Assembly: GCA_016213845.1 (NCBI GenBank)
Contig: JACQZN010000011.1
Coordinates: 62,001-126,000 of the forward strand
DNA: 64,000 bases
From: Candidatus Wallbacteria bacterium
GTDB taxonomy: Bacteria > Muiribacteriota > UBA6191 > JACPRK01
Direction of reading: 5' to 3'
The position numbers were made by a program, and so were the translations under genes. The notes beneath the pieces were generated by a model. It was given only the letters and a program-made list of their open reading frames with translations, did not search any database and was not told where the DNA came from. This document shows, piece after piece, positions 12,301 to 18,445 of the stretch. Numbering within the stretch: the stretch's first letter is position 1; each line of letters opens with the position of its first letter.

Positions 12301-14871
12301 GATCGTGTAGGAGAACGTCCAGGTGATACCGTTGCCGCTCATGTCCATTGCGGGCGTCCGCTCGTTGGAGCCGTCACCCGAGCCGGTAACCCGGGTGATG
12401 TCGATGGTCGGAGTGCTCGCTAGAGACTCCGAGAAGGTGGCCGTCACCTGGAACGCGCCGGCCCGGTACTTGCGGTTCGTGTTGCTGAACGTCAGGGCGG
12501 ACACGGTCGGCTTGATCGTGTCGACGACGAAGCTGCTGGCGGCAGGGTCCATCGTGTTGCCGGCGGGGTCCTGGGCAGCGGTCACGGTGACCGCCGTGGA
12601 ACCGTCCTGGATCGTGCCGCCGTTCTGGGTGGAGACGCTGTAGGTCCGGGTCCAGATCTTGGAGTCGGCGGTGGCACTCATGCTCGACGTGGGCGAGATG
12701 TCGTTTCCGTCTCCCGGGCGATCGACCTGGATGGACGGTGTGACCGCGATACTTTCGACGAACTGGGCGGTGATGACGAGGTTGCCTGAGCCGACGGGCG
12801 AGGTCTTGTCGTAGGTGATCGACACGGTGGGCTTCGTGGTGTCGATCGTCATCGAGTTGGGCGATGCCGTCTGGTTGGCGTTGCTCGCGGCGTCGAGCGC
12901 GTTGGAGATCGTGATGGGAGCAGAGCCGTCGGTGGCGCCACCGCCGGCGGGCTGGACGGTGTAGACGAAGGTCCAGACCTTGGGATCGGCCGTGGAGGTC
13001 AGGTCCTGACTGGTGACGTCGTTGGAGGTCCCGCCCGGACGGTCGATGGTGATCGTCGGTGTGGTGGACAGGTTTTCGTTGAACGTGGCGGTGATGGAGA
13101 GGTCGCCAGCTCCGACCGCGGTCGAGCTCTTGCTGAAGGTGAGCGTTGGGACCGGACCCTGCGTGTCGATGTTGAAGAAGTCGTTCGACTCGCCCGAGTT
13201 GGTGTTGCCGGCAGCGTCGGCACCCGAGACATCGACGCCGGCCGAGCCGTCGAAGACGGTGCTGCCGTTGGCGGCGAGCACGTTGTACGTGTAGGTCCAG
13301 ACCGTCGGGTCGCCGGTCGACGACATCGGGGCGCCGCTCACGTCGTTGCCGGTACCGATACGGTCGATGGAGATGGTCGGAGTGGTCGGGGTGATGTCCT
13401 CCACGAACGTGGCAGTGATGACCAGGTTGCCCGTGCCGACGTTGAAGATGCTCTTGCTGTAGGCGAGCGAGACCGTCGGCGCTCGAGTGTCGACCGTTCC
13501 GGACTGGGTCGCGCTCACGGCCTGGGGGTTACCTGCCAGATCGGTACCGCTCCCGACTGCAGCCGTGAACGTCTGGCCCGTCTGCGGGGTGGTGCCGCCG
13601 ACCGTGACCGAATAGACGAATTGAGTCGGGCTCACGCGCGAGCTGCCGCCCAGCGTGAAGTTGGAGGCGCTGGCAGTGAAAGCGAGCGTCGGCGTCGCGT
13701 CGGACGCGACGTCTTCGGAGTAGTTGGCCGTGATGGAGAGGGCACCCGACTTGAGGAAAGAGGGTCCACGGCTGAACTCGAGCGCTCCGGACACCGTGGG
13801 CGCGGCCGTGTCGATCGTGAAGGTGCGCGTGACGGGCTGCGTCACGAGCGCGTTGCCGGTCGGGTCGACGGCTGTCAGCGTGATCGTGAAAGCCCCATCG
13901 TCCGTCGTCGACGCGATCGTCTGGCTAAACGTCCACGTCGTCCCGCTGCCGCTCAGGTTCGTCGTCCCGACGTCATTTGAGCCGTCCCCCGAGGCATCCC
14001 CAACGATCGTGATCGTCGGCGTCGCGGTCAGCGATTCGTTGAACACCGCCGTCACCGCGAACGCCTCCGCCTTGTAAAGACGATCCGCCTGGCTGAACGA
14101 GAGCGTCGCCGTCGGCGCCACCGTGTCGATCACGCCCGTCTGCACGTCGTCGGCGGCCGTGTTGCCCGCAAGGTCCGTCCCGCCCGACACCGTCGCCGTG
14201 TAGGGCGAACCCCCGTCCGCCGTCGGCGTCGTCGTCACCGTCACCGCGAACACGAACTCGGTGGCGCTCACCCGCGAAGCCGACGGCGACACCGGCGACA
14301 CGCTCCCCGACCCCGTCCCCGAGAACGTCAACGTCGGCGTCCCATCCGTGGCGATGTCCTCGGTGTAGGTCGCCGTAACCGCCAGCGACCCAGGCGTGTA
14401 GTCCGGACCCGCCGGGTCGTACACCACCGTCGCCACGGGCGCGGCCGTGTCGATCGTGAAGGTGTTGTCCGAGGGCTGTACGGCCAGAGGATCGCTCGTG
14501 GAGGTACTGTCGCCGGAGACCTCGATGAGGAAGGAACCGTCGTCGACGCCGCTGGTAGGCGTGTACGAGAACGTGTAGGTGGTCGCGTCGGCGACCTCGG
14601 AGAGGATCTGTGCGGGCGAGATGTCGTTGGCGGTGTCGGCCGTTCCACCGGTGATGGTGATGGCAGCGGAGGCCGGGGTGACGGGTTCGCTGTAGGCAAC
14701 GGTGATCGTGAAGACTTCAGCCCTATAGATGTGGGGAGTCTTGCTGTAAGTCAGCGTGGCGGTCGGAACGCCGGCAGCCGCCGGGGCGGCCAATGCGACG
14801 GCGGCGAGCATCGTGAAGATAGCGGCGAGGGACCGGCGTGTCATGGTCCAGAGAGAAAGACTATTGGTCAT
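1..14871 (-). CDS. Giant secreted Ig-like/PKD repeat protein (3' end beyond window)
   Basis: One minus-strand frame stays open from the ATG at 14871 to the window edge, 4957 codons without a stop. AGGAG lies 7 nt before the ATG; a second in-frame Met is at 14844. The N-terminus is a signal peptide: TRRSLAAIFTMLAAVALA then APAAAG. Residues about 35-3375 are roughly 31 tandem Ig-like domains of about 107 residues, each joined by a VDTxAPT-type linker and carrying YKAExFTVTATFSE-like and DDGTFTITV-like strands. Residues about 3375-3835 look like CARDB-type domains (VTVVVSNSGQAAANLATA). From about 3835 onward there are PKD-like repeats (ANAGADRS, LDGTxSTDP, RYTLxLxVxDG). The family role is adhesion or surface-layer structure outside the cell; the anchoring C-terminus is not visible. 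Exact function is unknown, but the single-gene reading is secure because spot checks across 15 kb keep the same frame. Confidence 0.93.
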   Translation of the reverse strand, partial: MTNSLSLWTMTRRSLAAIFTMLAAVALAAPAAAGVPTATLTYSKTPHIYRAEVFTITVAYSEPVTPASAAITITGGTADTANDISPAQILSEVADATTYTFSYTPTSGVDDGSFLIEVSGDSTSTSDPLAVQPSDNTFTIDTAAPVATVVYDPAGPDYTPGSLAVTATYTEDIATDGTPTLTFSGTGSGSVSPVSPSASRVSATEFVFAVTVTTTPTADGGSPYTATVSGGTDLAGNTAADDVQTGVIDTVAPTATLSFSQADRLYKAEAFAVTAVFNESLTATPTITIVGDASGDGSNDVGTTNLSGSGTTWTFSQTIASTTDDGAFTITLTAVDPTGNALVTQPVTRTFTIDTAAPTVSGALEFSRGPSFLKSGALSITANYSEDVASDATPTLAFTASASNFTLGGSSRVSPTQFVYSVTVGGTTPQTGQTFTAAVGSGTDLAGNPQAVSATQSGTVDTRAPTVSLAYSKSIFNVGTGNLVITATFVEDITPTTPTISIDRIGTGNDVSGAPMSSTGDPTVWTYTYNVLAANGSTVFDGSAGVDVSGADAAGNTNSGESNDFFNIDTQGPVPTLTFSKSSTAVGAGDLSITATFNENLSTTPTITIDRPGGTSNDVTSQDLTSTADPKVWTFVYTVQPAGGGATDGSAPITISNALDAASNANQTASPNSMTIDTTKPTVSITYDKTSPVGSGNLVITAQFVESIAVTPSIQVDRPGDGNDISPTSSMSATADSKIWTRTYSVSTQNGGTIQDGSTAVTVTAAQDPAGNTMDPAASSFVVDTIKPTVSALTFSNTNRKYRAGAFQVTATFSESLASTPTIDITRVTGSGDGSNERTPAMDMSGNGITWTFSYTITPTADDGTFICDFAATDAAGNVLTAQPANRSFTVDTVAPTATSLSFNKSGRLYTAETLVVTATFSETVVTPSILIAGGQASTANDITPTQSMTGSGTVWSFSYGLTSTIDDGSFTITLTAADEHGNDLASQPSPRDFSVDTVPPTASLTFSKASRIYKAETFTVTADFTEPVVATPTITLAGGTASGANDVTNALMSGSGTSWTYSRAVSDSPADDGSFTITLTASDANDNGLATQPSLRDFTVDTVAPAAPALAFSRGPALIGPGGLTVTATFGEAIGSTPTMTFSGTGASTAFTETGPAATRISDTVFVYATSVDTTLTAQAGDDYTATVPAASVTDLAGNTQSAASATGGGVVDTNPPAGALSFSRGPALLAPGSLVVTADYTEAVASDSTPTLTFSGLGATIAIAPLSPAAIRISATQFVYSTTVDTTATSQEGDPYTATLSGGADAAGNTATGDVEAGTVDTTAPSGALTFTSPGPAFLKPGSLTVTADYTEAIAADTTPTLTFSGAGATAAITNPTPTAARISATQFVFSTTVDTTATAQEGEPYTATLAGGADASGNSAGGDAETGLVDTTAPSGSLTFSRGPALLKPGSLTVTADYTEAIAADATPTLTFSGVGASTAITSLTPAAARLSPTQFVYSTTIDTTATAQEGEPYTATLAGGADAAGNSAGGDVDTGTIDTAAPAGSLTFSRGPALLKPGSLTVTADFSEAIVADTTPTLTFSGTGATAAISNPTPAATRISATQFVYSTTVDATTTAQEGEPYTATLAGGEDQAGNPAVGDVETGVVDTVAPAGSLTFSRGPALLKPGTLAVTADFSEAIAADTTPTLTFSGAGATIAITTLSPAASRISATQFVYSTTVDTTATAQEGEPYTATLTGGEDASGNAATGDAETGLVDTVAPAGTLTFSRGPAFLSPGSLTVTADYNEPVAASTTPTLTFSGAGATTAITSLTPAASRVSPTQFVYSTTVDTTATSPAGDPYTATLAGGEDAAGNVAGGDVETGTVDTVVASGALTFSRGPAFLSPGSLTVTADYSEAIAADATPTLAFTGAGATTAVDDLAPAAARISPTQFVYSTAIGITPTAQDGDPYTATLSGGLDLSGNAATGDAETGTIDTVVPHATLDFSRGPDYIAAGSLTVTADFDEPIDLTPSLVFSGTGATTSIQTLDPVASRVSDTRFVYSTTIDTTATSTGGDPYTATASGATDPSGNVQQVATQSGTIDTTPPPAPTFEFSRGPDFIKSGALAVTVTFVEALALDVTPTLVFTGAAAGTVSPASATPTRISPTVIAFATTVNNSPSTPQGGSSYTATVAAATVVDRAGNTQTDSDAIQNGVIDNRIPSVFLDYSKDQTAVGLGALTITATFIEAMAATPTMEINRPGTGNDVTATFMSPGADASEWTFVYNVTAAVSPTFDGSTQCTVVGQDPAGNQNASTGNRNFTVDTAGPVPTLTFSQNRNAVNAGNLTVTATFNENIYTTPSLTIDRPGTGNDVTAQAMTATGDPAVFTFVYVVAVHAAGIDDGSAPLTITGAQDLAGNENQTALNNSIVIDTTNPTVALTYGKPQSAVGPGGLDVTATFSEAIVNTPKISVDRPGTGNDVSLASMSPTAQSTVWLFTYSVAVQNGASTLDSPPDVTVAVSAGQDLAGNANDPATNTAFAVDTITPTVALLELDDPDRKYKAQPLTLTATFSETLGTTPTVTLQGGNFVSTVNDRLAQPMSGAGAVWTFSYDITGTGTDDGTFGISFAAQDPAGNALTAQPADQFTVDTVAPTASLTFSKASRLFKAETLTVTATFSESLGATPTIEIAGGLTPTTNDVLASSMAGGGSVWTFSYALGASPLDDGAFALTLTAVDESGNALIEQPAVRTFDVDTAAPAATLSFSKSPAAYRLSESVALTVVFSEPVVATPTVSYTDGDASPANDVSSSLLSGAGTSWTFARAVAAGDDGAFTVTLSAEDAAGNGLSAQPAARVFTIDSDAPLAPSLSFSRGPAFLIGGSFSVTADFAEALSADVTPSLVFTGAPVFSPLNPVPARVSPTQFVFTTTVDSTPIAQDGEAYSATIASASVVDLAGNVQAPPDAVFSGIADNQLPSASLEFSKPGRKYRAQTFTVTATFDETVQSAPTILVTGDAGGNGANDVSPASSMSGAGTVWTFTYDITPTVDDGAFEITLSALDIAGNGLAAQPVTRTFDADTVAPVAALSFSDPTPAFLAAGALTVTATYSEDLAADSTPTLTWSPPANFTVDSAARVSGSVFVFSVTVGGSTPAAGAPYTATVSGGTDPADNVQQPASAAGIVDTAVPSVSSITFSDPTPAFLVAGQLGVTASFTEGLSADGTPTLSWSPAGNFVVDATARASDSVFLYSVTVTGTTPQDGTAYTATVAGGLDGSGNTHATAESAGIVDTIAPATPVVTFSRGPALLASGALAVTADFVEAIAADATPTLAFTGPAASRFVTPAVARVAPTRFTYATSVTASTAQAGDAYTATFPAAGVADVAGNAQSGSDTVFSGLADTEPPHPVLSYSKASTNVGTGPLTITATFDEALATTPAIQIDRPGTGNDVAPTAMSSSGNGAVWTFVYTVLDKNDTTILDGTAAVSVSGAQDPVGNPATAAANGSFVVQSTARLKVLSVAASKSVVSRGQTATVTMSVRNTGGTTAAITARSLSFNGSQSGYSVTPVSGPSTLASQADADFTFSVLVQGSAPLGLTAIDGSVSGTDMNDPALTTSDSTADASATWTVETATLLSVLSVRTASQRVTLGQTSVAVTVVVSNSGQAAANLATATLQLVSTGPVDETTHYAVRPSPSNPSAVAGGVTATYAFDVDVLSNAGLGLTTVDAAASGVDANSGSVASASASLATTSWIVERAAALAASISSVASAVRGQAFTYSATVANTGDSSATGVLASLAYSDPRIRVAAAGTHATVLAGGVTATFAFDVTVPLTATAANTTATFLLTATDATDSRSLSAGDVRLLAVLNNVPTALAPAALTATTTSPVALDGTGSFDGPAAGQSEGDALSYSWSVLTQPTASALTATSFVPNGSPLAGSTLLTPRLKGNYQIGLVVNDSHDDSTQAITALVVVNTAPSAGAGAGRAIAIGQSTGLDGSATDPDVEDTLTYSWQVSTRPSGSAAGTAAFVPNDSPSAATPTFTPDVPGAYVVSLTVSDGTATSAVSTIAVDVTNAQPVASAGFDGNVFVGQTAVLDGRASSDPDAPNGLTYTWTFDAVAANSALVSSNISPSGPSFSPQATFVPDRRGQYTLRLTVSDGFASAADTVLVTAPNRAPSASIAVPAGRVIDQPATADGSGSTDLDGDTLLYRWGLVAPAASALTTASLSPNSTAAAVRTSFVPDVRGTYRLTLEVDDGVARSTVSSFDVLVNDLPPIANAGADRSGTATAQVTLDGTLSTDPEGLSITHHWRIVSAPAGSALSTASFSPNGTVSSAVTRFTPDRKGSTVVGLVVNDGVLDSLVDTATVNVSNSPPTVAASSTSGSLRSTVTVDGTASSDPNGEDQLIYHWTLFQIPSGSAVRTSSLRPNDTTAAGRTTFTPDVPGQYILTLRVEDGTVLSEAITVNVNVTNTRPVAAAGTPQTTTAATLARLDGSSSSDADPATLLTYKWTFESLPAASRVTTAGIQPNNARSAARPFFQPDAKGTYRVRLIVNDDLVDSAASTTTVTLTNTAPIAAFTAPSTVPAGTVVTLQGQGLDPNPEDTLSYTWSLVSGPLTPTFSPNGSPAAFTTTFTASVAGTYHVRLTVSDGTAVSQPAERNVTATLVVNDPPVARVSGDLVGRTTAAVALDGSGSADPESVPLVYRWRVLAGAGVSSVTPNDSTTAVRPLFRSTVKGRYTLQLVVNDGAQDSQPVTFAVDILNTRPAASVPSVSVLTEVRRLVELTGSATDPDASDVLTYRWHFTAVPQGSLVVDASLGTNNSTDPRTSFTPDAAGDYVLELTASDGTERSVAVFARVQAFTAGLLPSAPVAKIVAQQLSGGPHLVELVGSSSTDADGDISAYDWSLVSAPAGAATTAVSGPALRYDAFVAGEYVFRLVVTDARELTGSAVVTITVDDVAPAADAGVPQQAVLTRAGVVTTAETTLSVRLDA
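4750..14600 (-). repeat. Coding array of about 31 Ig-like domain repeats
   Basis: The linker encoding V-D-T before the AP motif recurs about every 315-335 bp, for example near 14441, 14121, 13808, 13488, 13163, 12838, 12513, 12193, 11878 and 11563, and on to 4755. Seven units between 8936 and 11228 are visibly more alike than the rest and share SLTFSRGPALLKPG- and QFVYSTTVDTTAT-type segments. That suggests later tandem duplication inside an older array. Other units contain YDITGTGTDDGTF-like variants. Confidence 0.85.
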
Positions 14872-15061
14872 GACGAGACTCCTGGCGTCCGGTAATGGGA
14901 GGCCGGCCGGGGGCCCTAAGGGCACCCAGCCGCGGTCGACCTGTTCGGAAGGATGGGAGAACCGCTCCGGCGCGTGACCGAGCGGCATCCACCTATCGCT
15001 CGAGAACGGCCAAGGGATCAAGCCGCCCTCCCTTCCTGATTTTCATGTTCCCTGTTGCCTG

Positions 15062-15093
15062 GGCGAGTTCTCCGGGTCGTCACCCGCCTCGCC
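15062..15093. promoter_or_regulatory. Stable hairpin in leader of giant gene
   Basis: GGCGAG at 15062-15067 pairs with CTCGCC at 15088-15093, and CGGGT pairs with ACCCG inside, closing a CGTC loop. It lies about 190 nt upstream of the giant gene's start codon and could be part of its 5' leader. No U-tract follows on either strand, so it is not a standard intrinsic terminator. Confidence 0.35.
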
Positions 15094-15131
15094 AAGGCCC
15101 GCTAGCTGGACCAGGTTTTACCGTGACCGAG

Positions 15132-15158
15132 GTCATGACGGAAAGTCATGGCCATGAC
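15132..15158. promoter_or_regulatory. Clustered palindromes, candidate operator
   Basis: GTCATGAC (15132-15139) is a perfect 8-bp palindrome. Five bases later comes GTCATGGCCATGAC (15145-15158), a perfect 14-bp palindrome with the same half-site GTCATG. Repeated half-sites between divergent genes are typical of a dimeric regulator's operator. The regulator is unknown. Confidence 0.4.
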
Positions 15159-15344
15159 GCAGTGAGCGCCGGAGGATATGCGTTAGTTCCCGCTCTGACC
15201 TCCGTCAACCGGAACGGCCAACTATTTTGAGTTACCGCTCCAGATCGTGCGTTTCCGCGGCACTTTTGCATGATCTCTGCACGAAAGCGAACCCGGCGCC
15301 CCGCCGACCCGTCGCTTGCCCAAACCCGCGCAAGGGCGATGCCA

Positions 15345-15407
15345 AAAAAAAACCGGGGACACACGACCTATTTTTTTGAAATAGGTCGTGTGTCCCCGGT
15401 TTTTTTT
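15345..15407. repeat. 29-bp perfect inverted repeat with 5-nt loop
   Basis: The left arm 15345-15373 and right arm 15379-15407 are exact reverse complements, with A8 and T8 tracts on the outside and the core CCGGGGACACACGACC. The shape resembles a bidirectional terminator, but it sits upstream of both flanking genes. I read it as a mobile palindrome of the REP/MITE type; GTGTCCCCGG-containing palindromes are, from memory, common near REP-associated tyrosine transposases. Confidence 0.7.
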
Positions 15408-15410
15408 CCC

Positions 15411-15446
15411 CGATTGGAATCGGGGCAAGTCGAGTGGCCCCGTTTT
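15411..15446. repeat. GGGGCAAGTCGA dispersed palindrome, copy A
   Basis: The core GGGGCAAGTCGAGTGGCCCC is centred on TCGA at 15430-15433 and flanked by GATTGGAATC and GTTTTC. The same family occurs at 40433-40452, 40469-40488, 41853-41872 and 43618-43637, and as an IS-split copy ending at 41931 and resuming at 43564. It directly abuts the 29-bp inverted repeat. Confidence 0.75.
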
Positions 15447-15529
15447 CCGGCGGTTTGAAATCGGCGCGGGTGCGTGATAGCATTCGCGGCGAAACAGGGC
15501 CCGGGGCACCGGGCCCGACGGCTCTCTAT

Positions 15530-16807
15530 ATGATGATGAAGTTTCCCGTCCGAACGGTGGCGATGGTGTGTCTGCTGGCGTCCGGCTTCGCGGGGCCGGC
15601 CGCGGCTCGCAGCTACATGCTGCTGCCGATGGACAAGGAGCAGACCGACCACCTGCGCGCCTACGGGCTGGCGTTCTACGCCCTGCAGCAGAGCTTCAAC
15701 GTCGAATGGCTGCTCAACTATCGGGGCGGCAGCTTCCTCGTCCCCGATTCGAAGCTGATCGAGGTGCAGGCGCGCCTGACAGGCGTCAGCTTCGAGCGCG
15801 TCGACGACACCGGCAAGGAGGAGATCCTCGCGGCACTCAAAGCCGCCAACATGGAGGACGTCCTCCTCGAGAAAGCTCCGAAGATCGCCGTCTACACTCC
15901 GCCCGACAAGCGCCCCTGGGACGACGCCGTCACCCTGGTCCTCACCTACGCGGGCATCAAGTACGACACCATCTGGGACAAGCAGGTGCTCGAGGGCAAG
16001 CTCCACGACTACGACTGGGTCCACCTGCACCACGAGGACTTCAGCGGGCAGTTCGGAAAGTTCTACGCGACCTTCCACTCCGCCCCCTGGTACCGCCAGC
16101 AGGTCAAGGAGTACGGGCAGGCCGCCCGCGAGGCTGGCTACGAGAAGGTCTGGCAGCACAAGCATGCCGTGGCTCGCGCCCTGCACGACTACGTCCGCGA
16201 CGGCGGCTTTCTCTTCGCCATGTGCAGCGCCACCGACAGCATCGACGTCGCGCTGGCCGCCGAGGACGTCGACGTCGTCGGTCCCGAGATCGACGGTGAC
16301 GGCGTCGACCCGGGCTTCCAGCAGAAGCTCGACTTCACCCGAGGATTCGCCTTCAAGGACTTCGAGATCGAGACCTCGCCCTACGTTTACGAGTACTCCA
16401 ACATCGACATCAGCGACTATCGCAACGTCAGCCGCCCCGAACTGGAGAACTTCACGCTGTTCGAGTTCTCCGCCAAGATAGACACCGTCGCCACGATGCT
16501 GACCCAGTGCCACGTCAACGAAGTGAAGGGCTTCTTCGGCCAGACCACCAGCTTCGCCCGGCCGCTACTCAGGGAGACCGTCCAGATCCTGGGCGAGATG
16601 CCCGGCCAGAACCGAGTGAAGTACATCCACGGCATGCTCGGCAAGGGCACGTGGACATTTCTGGGCGGCCACGACCCCGAGGACTTCTCTCACGCCGTGG
16701 GCGACCCGCCGACCGACCTGGCGCTCCACAAGAACAGCCCCGGATACCGTCTCATCCTCAACAACGTGCTCTTCCCAGCCGCCCGCAAGAAGGAGCTCAA
16801 GACGTGA
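15530..16807 (+). CDS. Secreted protein of the family often labelled asparagine synthetase B
   Basis: A 425-residue protein with an N-terminal signal peptide (VRTVAMVCLLASGFA) followed by SYMLLPMDKEQTDHLRAYGL. The N-terminal pattern, with LLNYRGGSFLVPD, matches a secreted family found mainly in Bacteroidota that databases call asparagine synthetase B. I see no N-terminal nucleophile Cys and no PP-loop, so that enzyme name is not supported. The middle (YDWVHLHHEDFSGQ, DGGFLFAMCSATDS) resembles a GATase-like or DUF4159-like Rossmann fold. Three ATGs stand in a row at 15530, 15533 and 15536; the first is used. No strong ribosome binding site is visible. Function unknown. Confidence 0.8.
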   Translation: MMMKFPVRTVAMVCLLASGFAGPAAARSYMLLPMDKEQTDHLRAYGLAFYALQQSFNVEWLLNYRGGSFLVPDSKLIEVQARLTGVSFERVDDTGKEEILAALKAANMEDVLLEKAPKIAVYTPPDKRPWDDAVTLVLTYAGIKYDTIWDKQVLEGKLHDYDWVHLHHEDFSGQFGKFYATFHSAPWYRQQVKEYGQAAREAGYEKVWQHKHAVARALHDYVRDGGFLFAMCSATDSIDVALAAEDVDVVGPEIDGDGVDPGFQQKLDFTRGFAFKDFEIETSPYVYEYSNIDISDYRNVSRPELENFTLFEFSAKIDTVATMLTQCHVNEVKGFFGQTTSFARPLLRETVQILGEMPGQNRVKYIHGMLGKGTWTFLGGHDPEDFSHAVGDPPTDLALHKNSPGYRLILNNVLFPAARKKELKT

Positions 16808-16927
16808 ACGGCCGGCAGTCCGAGCAAAGACCGCCTCGAGTGGCAGGCCTCGACAAACCGTGTCCGCGCGAATCCGGAGCGGACCAGGTCGGCCGGGCGC
16901 CGTAGGCCCGCGCCTGAAATCGCTCCG

Positions 16928-18445
16928 ATGCTGACCGCTTCCGACCGTCGCTTCGAGCAAGGGCTGGAGTTCTTCCGGCATGCCGACTACCAGTCCGCCA
17001 TCCGGCTCTGGAGGTCGCTACTGGAAGAAGGCGATCCTCGGCCCGATCTAGGGCTCTACCTCTGGGCCGCCCAGTCGGAGTACGGGCGCATGCTCCAGAC
17101 CGTGGAGCGACTGGCGTCGGGGTTGGAGGCGCCCGTGGTGAGCGCAGGCCAGGACTTGCTGGGCCGGGCCCGCCAGGCGCTGGCGCGCAAGTGTCATGCG
17201 GAGGCCCTGGCGCTGGCCGGGCAGGCGCTCGTCGAGGACCCCGACCTGGCCGCGGCGCGCGAGGTGGCGGCCCGGGCGGCGTTGCTGGCCGGCCAGCTCT
17301 CGGAGGCGTTGGGCCACGCGCGTGAGGCCGCACGACTGCGGCACGGCGCGGCGCCGGCCCAGTCGCTGCTGGGCGAGGTGCTGGCGGAGATGGGGAGGAC
17401 CACTCAGGCCGACCTGGCGTTCGAGGCGGCACTTTCGCGCGACCAACGACACGCGCCGGCGTGGTACGGCCGGGCGGTGCTGCGCTACCGGGATCGCCAT
17501 CTGGCGGACGCGGCCCGGCTGGCCGCTCGCGCGCTGGAGATCTCGCCGCAACTCGGGGCGGCGCGCTCGCTGCTGGACGAGATCAGGGCGGAGATCCGAC
17601 GCGTCGAGGAGCAGCTCGAAGAGGGTCGGCGCGTTACCGTCGAACATCCGGAGTGGCCCGACTGGCATCACAAGCGCGCCGCGGCCGCGGCCAGCCTGGG
17701 GCTGGATCGGGAAGCGCTGGCAGCCTGCGAGAGCGCGCTGGCGATCAATCCGGGGATGGCCAAGACCTGGCACCTCAAAGCCGAGCTCGAGCTGGCCGCG
17801 GGGGACGCGCGCCTGGCGTGTTCATCGCTCGAACGAGCGGCCCTGGCCGCGGGCCGGGCCCGCGTGGAACCGGCCGAATCGCTGGCGCTCGAGGGCGACT
17901 TCCGCGGCGCGGCGTTGGCCTGGCTCGAGGCCTTGAGGCCGGTGCCGGACTACGCCAGCCGGCACATCGAGCTCGGCAAGAAGCTCTACCGGGACGGGTT
18001 GCGCGACGAGGCCGAGCGCGCGCTGGCCCGCGGCCTATCTCTGGCCCCCCACTACGCCGACGGCCACCATGTTCTCGGCCTGATCGCCCTGGACCGCGGC
18101 CGTCCCGACGAGGCCGTCGCTCATCTGAAGGCAGCCCTGGCGGCCAGCCCCGAGTTCAAGGCGGCCGCCTTGGAGCTCGTCGGCGCCTACCTCACCGGAG
18201 CCAATCCGGCGGCCGCCCGTCATACCCTGAACCAATGGAGATCCCGCCTGGAAGCCGACGCGCAGTGGGGCGCGGCCTTCAGGGATCTGGAGAAGAGAAC
18301 CCGTGACGCATCCAGCCCGAAAAAGCGATCGAAGAAAGCGGCCCGGCGAGCCCGCCCGCTCCCGGCCCAGACCCCGCCACCACCGGCGCCCGGCCCAAGA
18401 GGGCGACCGCGAACCCAAACCCGCAGCCGGCGCCGGACCGAGTAG
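16928..18445 (+). CDS. TPR-repeat protein
   Basis: 505 residues, Ala/Leu/Arg-rich, built almost entirely of tetratricopeptide-like helical pairs (for example HKRAAAAASLGLDREALAAC and ALAINPGMAKTWHLKAELEL). There is no signal peptide, so it is probably a cytoplasmic scaffold. The final 50 residues are a basic, Pro-rich tail (KKRSKKAARRARPLP) that overlaps the start of the next gene. It may be translationally coupled to the HIT and biotin carboxylase genes that follow. No specific function can be assigned. Confidence 0.8.
   Translation: MLTASDRRFEQGLEFFRHADYQSAIRLWRSLLEEGDPRPDLGLYLWAAQSEYGRMLQTVERLASGLEAPVVSAGQDLLGRARQALARKCHAEALALAGQALVEDPDLAAAREVAARAALLAGQLSEALGHAREAARLRHGAAPAQSLLGEVLAEMGRTTQADLAFEAALSRDQRHAPAWYGRAVLRYRDRHLADAARLAARALEISPQLGAARSLLDEIRAEIRRVEEQLEEGRRVTVEHPEWPDWHHKRAAAAASLGLDREALAACESALAINPGMAKTWHLKAELELAAGDARLACSSLERAALAAGRARVEPAESLALEGDFRGAALAWLEALRPVPDYASRHIELGKKLYRDGLRDEAERALARGLSLAPHYADGHHVLGLIALDRGRPDEAVAHLKAALAASPEFKAAALELVGAYLTGANPAAARHTLNQWRSRLEADAQWGAAFRDLEKRTRDASSPKKRSKKAARRARPLPAQTPPPPAPGPRGRPRTQTRSRRRTE

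Larger units (their letters stand above)
14872..15529. other. Divergent intergenic region, 658 bp
   Basis: This region separates the minus-strand giant gene from the plus-strand gene at 15530. It holds a hairpin at 15062-15093, clustered palindromes at 15132-15158, a 29-bp inverted repeat at 15345-15407 and a dispersed palindrome at about 15415-15445. Stop codons and atypical composition argue against a real gene here. I looked for GEMM, SAM, cobalamin and glycine riboswitch cores and did not find a convincing one. Confidence 0.7.

Noticed and set aside
15000-15180. c-di-GMP (GEMM) or other riboswitch in the giant gene's leader
   Set aside because: CACGGTAAAACC on the minus strand recalls part of GEMM, but the rest of the core is missing.
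15345-15407. 29-bp inverted repeat as an intrinsic terminator
   Set aside because: It lies upstream of both flanking genes, so there is no transcript for it to end; treated as a mobile palindrome.
15530-16807. Asparagine synthetase function
   Set aside because: No N-terminal Cys nucleophile or ATP-binding PP-loop; the family name is a database carry-over.
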